A model generated the notes under the pieces. The model was not told where the DNA came from. It ran no database searches and worked only from the letters and a program-made list of their open reading frames with translations. The translations under genes were made by a program, and so were the position numbers. Shown here piece by piece: positions 6,918 to 17,153 of a stretch of 29,044 nt of DNA. The stretch's first letter is position 1. Every line of letters begins with the position of its first letter. Source of the DNA: CAXTEJ01 sp964243295 (GTDB taxonomy: Bacteria > Actinomycetota > Actinomycetes > Actinomycetales > Angustibacteraceae); assembly GCA_964243295.1 (NCBI GenBank), contig CAXTEJ010000039.1, forward strand, positions 1 through 29,044. The letters run 5' to 3'.

Positions 6918-8765
6918 ATGCCTCCCACCACCCCTGACCTGACGGCGCCCGCCACGACGCCCAGCCGCCGAACCCTGCTCAAGGGGGCGGCGCTCGGCAC
7001 CGCCCTCGCCGCCAGCCCCCGCACCTTCGACGCCGCCCTCGCCGCGGCCCCCTCGAGCCGTGGCATCTTCGGGTACGGCGTCGCCAGCGGCGACCCGACC
7101 GACGACGCCGTCGTCATCTGGACGCGCGCGACACCGCCCACCCGCCCCGGTGCCGCGGTCGCCACGCCCGGCAGCGGCCGCGGCAGGCCGCTCACGGTGC
7201 ACTGGGAGGTCGCCGCCGACGACCGCTTCCGCGACGTGCGACGCCGGGGCACCGTGCGCACGAGCGCGAGCAGCGACCACACGGTCAAGGTCGACGTCAC
7301 CGGGCTGCAGACCTACACCCGCTACTGGTACCGCTTCCGCGCCGAGGGCCAGACCAGCGTCGTGGGCCGCACCCAGACCGCCCCGGACGTGCCGGGCGAG
7401 GTGCGGGCGCTGCGCCTGGCGCTGGTGTCGTGCAGCAACTACACCGGCGGGTTCTTCACGGCGTACCGCGCGATCGCCGCGCGCGACGACCTCGACTTCG
7501 TGCTGCACGTCGGCGACTACATCTACGAGTACCCCAACGGTGAGGGCGAACCCGGTGACGCGGACGGCCGCTACGGCCCCGACACGCTCATCGGCGTGCG
7601 CGAGTCGCAGCCGGCCACCGAGCCGATCGACCTGCAGGGCTACCGGCTGCGGCACGCGCTGCACAAGGCCGACCCCGACTGCGCCCTGGCCCATCAGCAG
7701 CACCCGTGGATCACGATCTTCGACGACCATGAGGTCGCCAACAACGCCTGGGCCACCGACGCGCAGAACCACTCCGCTGCCGAGGGGTCGTTCCTCGCCC
7801 GGCGCGCCGCGGCCTACCGGGCGTACATGGAGTGGATGCCGTTCCGGCTGCCGTCGCAGCGCGTGCCCCACCAGGGCACCCGCTTCTTCCGGCGGTTCCG
7901 GTTCGGCGCGCTGGGCGACCTGTCGGTGGTCGAGACGCGGCAGAACCGCAGCCGGCAGGTCGAGGGTCCCGGCACCAAGGGCGGCGGCTTCGTGGCCGAC
8001 CTCCCGCCGATCCAGCCTGAGCTGGCCGACCCGGCGCGTCACCTGCCCGAGCCGGAGCAGCTGGACTGGCTCAAGGACGGGCTGGAGCGGCACCGGCCGT
8101 GGCACCTGGTCGGCAACCAGGTCATCTTCGCCCCCGTGCGCTTCCCCGGGGCGCTGTTCGGCGGCACGGGCTCGTTCGTCAACACCGACCAGTGGGACGG
8201 CTACCAGTCCGACCAGGCGGACGTCGTCCGGCACCTGGCCGCGCAGCCGGCCGACGCGGGTGACGCGGTGTTCCTCACCGGCGACATCCACTCCTCGTGG
8301 GCGATCGAGGTGCCCGCCGACCGGTCGACGTACGCGACGGACCGGCGCAGCGTGGGCGTCGAGATCGTCTGCCCGTCGGTGACGAGCGACGGCTTCTACG
8401 AGATCGCCGCGGGTGGGACGCCCACGGCGGCCAACGCCGAGCAGGCGGCCGGTGCCGCAGCAGGAGGCTCGGGCCTGGTGCGCCAGCTCAACCCGTGGGT
8501 GCGCTACCTCAACGGCATCGGGCACGGCTGGACGCTCGTCGACGTCACGCCCGAGCGGGTGCAGGCCGACTTCCACCTGACACCGGTGCCGACCGCAGCC
8601 CGGCCCGACCCGCGCACGGACGCACAGGTGCTGCCGGTCTGGGCCAGCAGCTGGATCACCGTCGCCGGCACCCGCACGCTCACCGCGGCGACCGGTCCGG
8701 TCGGGCCGCGTGCCGACCGGCCGCGGACGGCGGGCCGGCGCCACGGTCACCACCGGGACCACTGA
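6918..8765 (+). CDS. phoD: Tat-exported alkaline phosphatase D (PhoD family)
   Basis: A 615-residue secreted phosphodiesterase/phosphatase that releases phosphate from organic esters and teichoic acids. The N-terminus has a twin-arginine signal (S16-R-R-TLLKG, hydrophobic stretch to about residue 33). The PhoD N-terminal domain begins at FGYGVASGDPTDDAVVIWTR (about 51-70). The metal site is built from VSCSNYTGG (170-178), HVGDYIYEY (197-205), FDDHEVANN (268-276), GNQV and the C-terminal TGDIHSSW (about 454-461). ATG 6918 fits AGGG at 6906-6909 acting as Shine-Dalgarno; an in-frame GTG at 6909 is the alternative. The upstream PHO box suggests induction by phosphate starvation through PhoR-PhoP. 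Confidence 0.93.
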   Translation: MPPTTPDLTAPATTPSRRTLLKGAALGTALAASPRTFDAALAAAPSSRGIFGYGVASGDPTDDAVVIWTRATPPTRPGAAVATPGSGRGRPLTVHWEVAADDRFRDVRRRGTVRTSASSDHTVKVDVTGLQTYTRYWYRFRAEGQTSVVGRTQTAPDVPGEVRALRLALVSCSNYTGGFFTAYRAIAARDDLDFVLHVGDYIYEYPNGEGEPGDADGRYGPDTLIGVRESQPATEPIDLQGYRLRHALHKADPDCALAHQQHPWITIFDDHEVANNAWATDAQNHSAAEGSFLARRAAAYRAYMEWMPFRLPSQRVPHQGTRFFRRFRFGALGDLSVVETRQNRSRQVEGPGTKGGGFVADLPPIQPELADPARHLPEPEQLDWLKDGLERHRPWHLVGNQVIFAPVRFPGALFGGTGSFVNTDQWDGYQSDQADVVRHLAAQPADAGDAVFLTGDIHSSWAIEVPADRSTYATDRRSVGVEIVCPSVTSDGFYEIAAGGTPTAANAEQAAGAAAGGSGLVRQLNPWVRYLNGIGHGWTLVDVTPERVQADFHLTPVPTAARPDPRTDAQVLPVWASSWITVAGTRTLTAATGPVGPRADRPRTAGRRHGHHRDH

Positions 8766-8773
8766 CCGCGGCC

Positions 8774-8803
8774 GCGGCCGGCCGCCGTCTTGGGGCCGGC
8801 CGC
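8774..8803. terminator. Bidirectional hairpin between phoD and yceI
   Basis: A perfect 10-bp stem, GCGGCCGGCC with GGCCGGCCGC, surrounds a 10-nt loop in the 57-bp gap between convergent stops. There is no clear U-tract, as is usual in this GC range. Confidence 0.65.
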
Positions 8804-8822
8804 TGCGCGCGGGCGGGGAGGG

Positions 8823-9374
8823 TCAGAGGCTCTTGCTGGCCTCGATCTCGAGGGCGATCTTGACCTTGTCGGAGACCATCACGCCGCCGGTCTCGAGGGC
8901 GACGTTCCAGCTGAGGTCGAAGTCCTTGCGATTGATCTCGGTCTCGGCGCTGAAGCCCGCGGTCTGGGTGCCGTTCATGGGGTTCAGCGAGGCGCCGTTG
9001 TACTCGAGGTCGAACGTCACGGGCTGGCTGACGCCCTTGATGGTGAGCTCGCCGTCGAGCAGGTAGTCACCGGCGTCCGCGCGGATGCCCGTCGAGCGGA
9101 ACGAGATGGTCGGGTGGCTCTCGGCGTCGAAGAAGTCGGCCGAGCGCAGGTGCGCGTCGCGGTTGTCGTCGCGGGTGTCGATCGTCGCGACGTCGGCGCT
9201 GGCCTCGACGGTCGACTGCAGCGCGTCCTCGGCGACCGTGATGGCGCCGGACACGCCGCTGAAGCGGCCCTTGACCTTGCTCACCATGAGGTGGCGGACG
9301 ACGAAGCCGACCTCGGAGTGGGTCGGGTCGACGGTCCAGACGCCCGGGGTCAGACCCTCGAGGGTGGTTGCCAT
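8823..9374 (-). CDS. YceI family polyisoprenoid-binding-like protein
   Basis: A 183-residue lipocalin-like protein that fits the YceI family over its whole length: GVWTVDPTHSEVGFVVRHLMVSKVKGRFSG at the start, then the DARDDNRDAHLRSADFFDAE-like segment (here IDTRDDNRDAHL, then FFDAESHPTISF) and the ending VMVSDKVKIALEIEA. YceI proteins bind long isoprenoid or amphipathic ligands; no reaction is established. There is no signal peptide, so it is predicted to be cytoplasmic, unlike E. coli YceI. The start at 9374 has an AGGAG six bases upstream. It diverges from a MarR regulator with a palindrome in the shared promoter region, suggesting repression by that regulator. Confidence 0.9.
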   Translation of the reverse strand: MATTLEGLTPGVWTVDPTHSEVGFVVRHLMVSKVKGRFSGVSGAITVAEDALQSTVEASADVATIDTRDDNRDAHLRSADFFDAESHPTISFRSTGIRADAGDYLLDGELTIKGVSQPVTFDLEYNGASLNPMNGTQTAGFSAETEINRKDFDLSWNVALETGGVMVSDKVKIALEIEASKSL

Positions 9375-9428
9375 GGGATCTCCTGTCGAAGCCGGGCCGG
9401 AGCCCGGACGGTGGTGGCCCTGACGTTC

Positions 9429-9440
9429 TTGCCATGGCAA
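9429..9440. promoter_or_regulatory. Perfect 12-bp palindrome, candidate MarR operator
   Basis: TTGCCATGGCAA is fully self-complementary and lies in the 116-bp gap between yceI and marR, directly downstream of the putative yceI -10. Its position suits a repressor that blocks yceI start-up. The assignment to the adjacent MarR protein is inference. Confidence 0.5.
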
Positions 9441-9469
9441 ACGTAGCAGCACGCTCGTTTAGATTTCAA
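9440..9469 (-). promoter_or_regulatory. Putative yceI promoter
   Basis: On the minus strand a -35 TTGAAA (9469-9464) and -10 TACGTT (9445-9440) are separated by 18 bp. The palindrome at 9429-9440 starts at the last base of the -10 and extends over the expected start point. Confidence 0.55.
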
Positions 9470-9478
9470 CTGTTCGGG

Positions 9479-9484
9479 TAGCAT
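9479..9484 (+). promoter_or_regulatory. Putative -10 element of leaderless marR
   Basis: TAGCAT ends 6 nt before the marR ATG at 9491. No Shine-Dalgarno is present between them. Confidence 0.45.
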
Positions 9485-9490
9485 GATCCG

Positions 9491-9955
9491 ATGGAGCCGC
9501 CCTCGCAGCCACGCTGGCTGGACCCTGCCGAGCAGCGGGCCTGGCGCAGCTACGTGCGCGGCGTCCGACTGCTCGACGAGGCGCTGCGCCGCGACCTCGA
9601 GCGCCACGACCTCAGCCACCCCGAGTACGAGATCCTGGTGCGGCTGTCGGAGTCACCCGGCCGCCAGTGCCGGATGTCCGAGCTCGCCGGCGAGGTCGTG
9701 AGCTCGCGCAGCCGCCTCACCCACACCGTCGCCCGGCTCGAGGTCAAGGGCTGGGTCGAGCGCCGGCCCTGCACCGAGGACGGCCGCGGCGTGCTGTGCG
9801 CGCTGACCGGCCAGGGCTTCGCCGCGCTCGAGGCGGCGGCGGTCACGCACGTGGCGGGCGTGCGCTCGCTGCTGCTCGACCCGCTGCGGCGCGAGCAGTT
9901 CCTCGCTCTCGGCGAGAGCCTGGAGGCCGTCGCCCGGCGCATCGACGACGCCTGA
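9491..9955 (+). CDS. MarR family transcriptional regulator
   Basis: A 154-residue winged-helix regulator. The N-terminal helix (about 10-40) contributes to dimerisation. The DNA-binding part runs from HPEYEILVRLSESPGRQCRMSELAG (about 43-67) through the recognition helix SSRSRLTHTVARLEVKGWVERRPC to the wing EDGRGVLCALTGQG. Two C-terminal helices close the dimer. The EDGRG wing is typical of the family. The gene is divergent from yceI, and the palindrome at 9429-9440 is the obvious candidate operator. The ligand is unknown. ATG 9491 fits a leaderless start. The last 125 bp before hemL hold no gene that I can support. Confidence 0.92.
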   Translation: MEPPSQPRWLDPAEQRAWRSYVRGVRLLDEALRRDLERHDLSHPEYEILVRLSESPGRQCRMSELAGEVVSSRSRLTHTVARLEVKGWVERRPCTEDGRGVLCALTGQGFAALEAAAVTHVAGVRSLLLDPLRREQFLALGESLEAVARRIDDA

Positions 9956-10068
9956 TCGACCACGCTGAGGCGCGGCGAAGCGACCGCGTCCGGAGCACCG
10001 GGAGGCGACGTGTCAGGTCTCACGCCCGTCCGTCGCGATCTCGTGCGGTCGCCGGGCCGGGGACTTGA

Positions 10069-10074
10069 GAGAAT
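10069..10074 (+). promoter_or_regulatory. Putative -10 element of hemL
   Basis: GAGAAT ends 6 nt before GTG 10081. The same hexamer and spacing occur before the antiporter gene at 25660, supporting a leaderless start. Confidence 0.4.
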
Positions 10075-10080
10075 GGGTGC

Positions 10081-11402
<1,322 letters not shown>

Positions 11403-11406
<4 letters not shown>

Positions 11407-12062
11407 GCGGCGCCCGGGGCGCGGGGACCCGCACCGTCGTCCACCTGATGCGGCACGGCGAGGTGCACAACCCGCAGGGGCTGCTCTATGGCCGGCTGCC
11501 CGGCTACCACCTGTCCGAGCGCGGTGTGGCGATGGCCGAGATGGTCGCGCAGTCGTTGCGCGACAACGACGTCACGCTCGTCATCGCCTCGCCGCTCGAG
11601 CGCGCGCAGGAGACCGCGGCCCCGATCGCCGCGGTGCACCAGCTGCCCGTGCACACCGACGTCCGGCTGATCGAGGCGGGCAACACCTTCGAGGGCAAGA
11701 AGTTCGGCGTCGGTGACGGCTCGCTGCGCCACCCCACGCTGTGGCCCAAGCTCGTCAACCCGTTCCGGCCGTCGTGGGGCGAGCCCTACGACCAGATCGC
11801 CGCCCGCATGCTGGAGGTGGTCGACATCGCCCGCCGCGAGGCCGCCGGCCACGAGGCCGTGCTCGTCTCGCACCAGTCGCCGGTGTGGATCGCCCGGCTG
11901 GCCCTCGAGCACCGCCGGCTGTGGCACGACCCGCGCAAGCGGCAGTGCAGCCTCGCCTCCCTGACCTCCCTCACGTACGACGACGAGCGGCTGCTCGCGG
12001 TGACGTTCAGCGAGCCGGCCGCCTCGCTGCTGCCGGGTGCGAGCCCCGTGGCGGGCGCCTGA
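11403..12062 (+). CDS. Histidine phosphatase (phosphoglycerate mutase-like)
   Basis: A 219-residue member of the histidine phosphatase superfamily. The phosphorylated His is in LMRHGEVHNP (about 15-24) and the second catalytic His is in LVSHQSPVWI near residue 160. The substrate is unknown; many proteins labelled phosphoglycerate mutase in this family are broad phosphatases. GTG 11403 overlaps the hemL stop and the stop shares a base with the tlpA ATG. The position between hemL and the cytochrome c genes is kept in M. tuberculosis (Rv0525, from memory), so a role connected with haem or cytochrome biogenesis is possible but unproven. Confidence 0.9.
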
Positions 12063-12637
12063 TGTCCCGCCGACGAGGCGCCGGCGTCGCGCTGCTCGCC
12101 GCGGCCACGCTGCTCACCGGCTGCACGGGTGACGACGCGCTCGCTGAGGCGGCCGACAGCGGCGGTGCCGGGGCAGGCGCCGGGCCGATCGAGGCCATCG
12201 CGCCGGCGGACCGCTCCACCACCATCACCATGACCGGCACCTCGCTCGAGGGCGAGCCGCTCGACACCTCGGCCTACCGCGGCAAGGTCGTCGTCATCAA
12301 CACCTGGGGCTCGTGGTGCCCGCCGTGCAACGCCGAGGCCCCGGCGCTCGCCAAGGTGTCGAAGGCCCTCGCGAGCCGGGGCGTGCAGTTCGTCGGTGTC
12401 GACCTCAACGAGGGCGCCGCGACCGGGCGTGCCTTCCAGCGCAAGTACGGCATCACCTACCCCTCCTTCGCGGACGGCGAGACGCTGGCCCCGCAGCTGA
12501 AGGGCAAGGCCCCGACCCCGCCCACGACGCTGGTGCTCGACCCGCAGGGCCGGCTCGCCGCGCGCGCCACCGCCGCGATCGACGAGCGCACGCTGACCGG
12601 TCTGGTGCAGGACGTGCTCGACGAGGCGAAGGCGTGA
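12062..12637 (+). CDS. TlpA/ResA-like thioredoxin lipoprotein
   Basis: A 191-residue membrane-anchored thiol reductase. The signal peptide ends in the lipobox LLTG-C21, followed by a Gly/Ala-rich linker to about residue 45. The thioredoxin domain has the active site W85-C86-P-P-C89 in VINTWGSWCPPCNAEAP, and the cis-Pro region PTPPTTLVLDPQG. It is expected to receive electrons from CcdA and to reduce the CxxCH cysteines of apocytochrome c outside the membrane, as ResA does. ATG 12062 shares one base with the preceding stop. ccdA follows after 10 bp. Confidence 0.93.
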   Translation: MSRRRGAGVALLAAATLLTGCTGDDALAEAADSGGAGAGAGPIEAIAPADRSTTITMTGTSLEGEPLDTSAYRGKVVVINTWGSWCPPCNAEAPALAKVSKALASRGVQFVGVDLNEGAATGRAFQRKYGITYPSFADGETLAPQLKGKAPTPPTTLVLDPQGRLAARATAAIDERTLTGLVQDVLDEAKA

Positions 12638-12647
12638 GCAGGCACGC

Positions 12648-13399
12648 ATGACCTCAGCCTCCTTCGCGCAGACCGTGCTGTCGGGCTCCATGCCGGCGGC
12701 GCTCGCGGTCGCGCTGCTGGCCGGGCTGGTGTCGTTCGCCTCACCGTGCGTGCTGCCGCTCGTGCCGGGCTACCTCGGCTACGTCACCGGGCTCACCGGC
12801 GTCGACCTCGAGCGCCAGCGCCGCGGCCGGCTGCTCGCGGGCGCGCTGCTGTTCGTGCTCGGCTTCACCGCCGTCTTCGTCACCGTGACCGCGACGCTCG
12901 CGTCGTTCGGCGGCCGGCTGCAGTCACACCAGGCCGGCATCACCCGCATCGCCGGTGTCGTCGTCATCGTCATGGGCCTGGTGTTCGTCGGGCTGGTGCC
13001 GCTCGCCGACCGCCGGCTGGCGCCCAGCTGGCGCCCCGCGGCCGGCCTGGTCGGCGCCCCGCTGCTGGGCGCGGTGTTCGCGGTCGGCTGGGCCCCGTGC
13101 AGCGGCCCCACGCTGGGCGCGGTGATGCTGCTCGCCACCAGCGACACCGGCGGTGCCACCCGCGGTGTCGTGCTCGCGGTCGCCTACAGCCTCGGCCTCG
13201 GCATCCCGTTCCTGCTGGTCGCCCTCGGCTACTCCCGCGCCTCGCACGTGCTCGCCAGGCTGCGCCGCCGCCAGCGCGGGCTGCAGCTGGCCGGCGGCGG
13301 CCTGCTCGTCGTCGTCGGGGTGCTCATGGCCGCCGGCCTCTGGACCGACCTGGTCGTGCGCCTGCAGGTCTCGCTCGTGAGCGGCTTCGAGGTGGCGGT

Positions 13400-13403
<4 letters not shown>
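12648..13403 (+). CDS. ccdA: Cytochrome c biogenesis protein CcdA
   Basis: A 251-residue, six-helix thiol-disulfide transporter that moves electrons from cytoplasmic thioredoxin across the membrane to the TlpA/ResA protein. The two redox cysteines are seen in FASPCVLPLVPGYLGY (C34) and VGWAPCSGPTLGAV (C151), each at the start of a membrane helix repeat as in the family. The rest is almost entirely hydrophobic with short basic loops (ERQRRGR, RLRRRQRG). ATG 12648 gives the expected short N-terminus. Its stop overlaps the resB GTG. Confidence 0.95.
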
Positions 13404-15000
<1,597 letters not shown>

Positions 15001-15004
<4 letters not shown>

Positions 15005-16005
15005 GCGTGAACGAGAGCCTGGCGAGCACCGCCAACCTGCTGCTCTACGGCTCGATGGCCGCCTACACCGGGGCCTTCCTCGGCTACACCCTCGACCTCG
15101 CCGGCGCTGCGGCGCGCGCCGAGCTCGAGGGGACGACGGCCCGCGCCGAGGGCCGGTCGGCCACCGCCCGCGCCGGCTCGGTCGGCACGCTCGAGCGCCC
15201 CGCCGTCCGCACGGCAGGAACGACGGCAGGGACGACGTCCGGGCCGCCGCGCCGCAAGGCCGCCGGCATCGCGGTGTCGCTCACGCTGCTGGCCTTGGTG
15301 CTGCACGTCGCTGCCGTCGTCGCCCGCGGGGTGGCGGTCGGCCGGCCGCCGTGGGGCAACATGTACGAGTTCTCGACGGCCGGCGCCGCCGTCGTGACGC
15401 TCGTCTTCGTCGCGGCGCTGCGCTGGCGCGACCTGCGCTTCCTCGGCACCTTCGTCATCGGCCCGGTGCTGCTGATGCTGGGCCTCGCCGTCACGGTCCT
15501 GTACACGCGCGCCGGTCAGCTGGTGCCGTCGCTGAAGAGCGTGTGGCTCGCGATCCACGTCAGTGTGGCGTTCATCTCCTCGGCGCTGTTCACGGTCGCC
15601 TTCTCGCTCACCGTGCTCTACCTGGTGCAGGAGCGCCGTGAGCGCCAGCGCACGCTGGGCCAGCCGGTGCGCCGGTCGTTCATGGACGCCGTGCCGAGCG
15701 CCCGCGACCTCGACCTGTCGTCGTACCGGCTGCACGCCGTGGCGTTCCCGCTGTGGACGTTCACCCTCGTCGCCGGTGCCATCTGGGCCGAGAACGCCTG
15801 GGGCCGGTACTGGGGCTGGGACCCCAAGGAGGTCTGGACCTTCGTGATCTGGGTCGTCTACGCGGGTTACCTGCACGCCCGGGCCACCCGCGGCTGGCAG
15901 GGCCGCAAGGCCGCCCGGCTCGCCCTCGCCGGCTACGCGTGCATCCTGTTCAACTTCCTGGTGGTCAACATCTTCTTCGTGGGCTTCCACAGCTACGCCA
16001 AGTGA
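15001..16005 (+). CDS. ccsB: System II cytochrome c synthase subunit CcsB (CcsA)
   Basis: A 334-residue haem-handling protein that joins haem to apocytochrome c together with ResB. The tryptophan-rich signature is AENAWGRYWGWDPKEVWTF, near residues 262-280. Candidate haem-ligand histidines flank it (WLAIHVSVAF, YLHARATRGW) and GFHSYAK ends the protein. NMYEFS near residue 120 is also typical. Between the first two helices lies a low-complexity Ala/Thr/Arg linker (about 38-82), longer than in the Bacillus protein. GTG 15001 overlaps the resB stop. The unit ends at the hairpin 16039-16068. Confidence 0.95.
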
Positions 16006-16038
16006 CCTACGCCGGGTGACCGGCCGCAGACGCGAGTC

Positions 16039-16068
16039 GACCCCTCGTCCCAGTCGGGATGAGGGGTC
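16039..16068. terminator. Strong bidirectional hairpin terminator
   Basis: A 13-bp stem (16039-16051 with 16056-16068, one G-U pair) starting GACCCCTC and closing GAGGGGTC surrounds the 4-nt loop AGTC. It lies between the ccsB stop and the stop of the minus-strand 37-codon gene and can serve both. Confidence 0.8.
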
Positions 16069-16092
16069 GTCGGGCGTTCGTGTCCGGCGTGC

Positions 16093-16206
16093 TCAGACCT
16101 TGCGGTGCAGCAGCCGGCTCAGCAGCGACGGCGCGAACGGCCGCGGGCGGATGCCCAGGCGCTGCAGCTCGTCGACGTAGGCGTGCGCGTACTCCAGGGT
16201 GACCAT
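16093..16206 (-). CDS. Orphan 37-aa protein divergent from an Lrp/AsnC regulator
   Basis: I do not recognise this product. It is a 37-residue protein beginning MVTLEYAHAYVDELQRLGI and ending in a basic RLLHRKV tail; residues 2-19 could form an amphipathic helix. There is no signal peptide or membrane segment. Evidence for a real gene is the set of signals around it. GAAGGAA lies at the right distance before the ATG. An extended -10 TGCTATATT lies about 40 nt further up, in the most AT-rich patch of the window. A strong hairpin lies just after the stop. It diverges from the Lrp/AsnC gene at 16339, so that regulator may control it. It could also be a leader peptide, but no gene follows it on its strand. 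Confidence 0.6.
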   Translation of the reverse strand: MVTLEYAHAYVDELQRLGIRPRPFAPSLLSRLLHRKV

Positions 16207-16253
16207 GGTTCCTTCTTCTCGTATGAGCGGCAGCCGTCTGGCTGACTGGATCA

Positions 16254-16262
16254 AATATAGCA
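16254..16262 (-). promoter_or_regulatory. Extended -10 promoter of the 37-aa gene
   Basis: On the minus strand TGCTATATT combines a TGn extension with a near-perfect -10. No good -35 is seen. The start point would be near 16247, leaving a leader of about 41 nt with a 5-bp hairpin (16231-16244) before the Shine-Dalgarno. Confidence 0.55.
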
Positions 16263-16338
16263 GTGACTTCGCCCCATCGCCTGCGATCTGCAGGGCCGTT
16301 CGGGTCACACGCCAATGAATCTTCGGTGAAGGACGGGT

Positions 16339-16851
16339 ATGGACCGGACGGACAGGCAGCTCGTCGAGGCGCTGCGGCTCAACGCCCGCGCCAGCTGGGC
16401 CGAGCTCGGGCGCGCGGTGGGCCTGTCGGGGCCGAGCGTGCAGGAGCGGGTGCGGCGGCTGGAGGAGCGCGGCGTCATCACCGGCTACCAGGCCGACGTG
16501 GCGCCGGCGGCCGTGGGCCTCAGCGTCAGCGCGCTGATCGGGCTGATCCAGAGCGACGGTGTGGAGAGCGACGACGTCGCCGCCCAGCTCGAGCAGGTGC
16601 ACGAGGTCGAGGACTGCTGGTACGTCGCCGGCGAGGAGAACTTCGTGGTCAAGGTGCGCGCTCCTGACGTCGCCCAGCTCGAGGTGGTCGTCGGCAAGCT
16701 GCGCCGGGTGCGCGGGGTCGCACGCACGCGCACGACCGTCGTGCTGTCGACGCGCTGGGAGCACCGTGCCGTGCCGCTGGCCGGTGCCGCCGGGGCGGGT
16801 GCGCAGCCGGACGACGACCTCGGGGCGCCGGCGCTCGAGCCGGACGCCTAG
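16339..16851 (+). CDS. Lrp/AsnC family transcriptional regulator
   Basis: A 170-residue regulator. The N-terminal helix-turn-helix (about 1-50) reads MDRTDRQLVEALRLNARASW and then ELGRAVGLSGPSVQERVRRLEERGVITGY, the family pattern. The ligand-binding RAM domain spans about 62-140 (VSALIGLIQ; VEDCWYVAGEENFVVKVRAPD; TRTTVVLSTRWE). The last 28 residues are an acidic/Gly/Ala tail. GAAGGA before ATG 16339 supports the start. The gene is divergent from the 37-aa gene with 132 bp between starts, which would hold any Lrp site. The amino acid it senses cannot be told. Confidence 0.93.
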   Translation: MDRTDRQLVEALRLNARASWAELGRAVGLSGPSVQERVRRLEERGVITGYQADVAPAAVGLSVSALIGLIQSDGVESDDVAAQLEQVHEVEDCWYVAGEENFVVKVRAPDVAQLEVVVGKLRRVRGVARTRTTVVLSTRWEHRAVPLAGAAGAGAQPDDDLGAPALEPDA

Positions 16852-16854
16852 CCT
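16849..16854 (+). promoter_or_regulatory. Putative -10 element of the DUF4229 gene
   Basis: TAGCCT overlaps the stop codon of the Lrp gene and ends 6 nt before GTG 16861, the same leaderless layout as elsewhere in the window. Confidence 0.4.
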
Positions 16855-16860
16855 GGTGCC

Positions 16861-17139
16861 GTGACGTTCCTGCGCTACCAGCTGCTGCGCACCATGCTGC
16901 TGTTCGGCTGCATGCTGACGCTGTGGCTCGTCGGGGTGAAGGACCCAGCGTGGCTCATCGGGCTGACCGGTGTCACGTCGATCGCGCTGTCGTACGTCCT
17001 GCTCAAGGGCCCGCGCGAGGAGATGACCCGGCTGATGGCCGAGCGCGCCGGCAGGCGGCTGCGCCACGAGCCGGTCGACGACCACGAGCGCGACGCCGAC
17101 ATCGAGGACCGCGAGGACGACGCCCGCCGCGGCGGGTGA
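16861..17139 (+). CDS. DUF4229-like small membrane protein
   Basis: A 92-residue protein with two predicted membrane helices, about 8-26 (LLRTMLLFGCMLTLWLVGV) and 31-50 (WLIGLTGVTSIALSYVLL). These are followed by KGPREEMTRLMAERAGRR and an acidic, Arg-rich cytoplasmic tail. Length, helix pair and tail fit the DUF4229 family, commonly found near cytochrome c and menaquinone genes in actinobacteria. Its function is unknown. GTG 16861 starts 9 bp after the Lrp stop. It ends 10 bp from the convergent ABC permease. Confidence 0.82.
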   Translation: MTFLRYQLLRTMLLFGCMLTLWLVGVKDPAWLIGLTGVTSIALSYVLLKGPREEMTRLMAERAGRRLRHEPVDDHERDADIEDREDDARRGG

Positions 17140-17153
17140 GCCGCCCGGCTCAC
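17136..17153. terminator. Short hairpin spanning two convergent stop codons
   Basis: GTGAGCC and GGCTCAC form a 7-bp stem with a 4-nt loop. It contains both the DUF4229 stop and the stop of the ABC permease on the other strand. It is short but the only terminator-like structure in this 10-bp gap. Confidence 0.45.

Noticed and set aside
6891..8762. 623-codon minus-strand open frame opposite phoD
   Set aside because: A GC-driven shadow of PhoD with no recognisable motif and a low-complexity Arg/Gly/Val composition.
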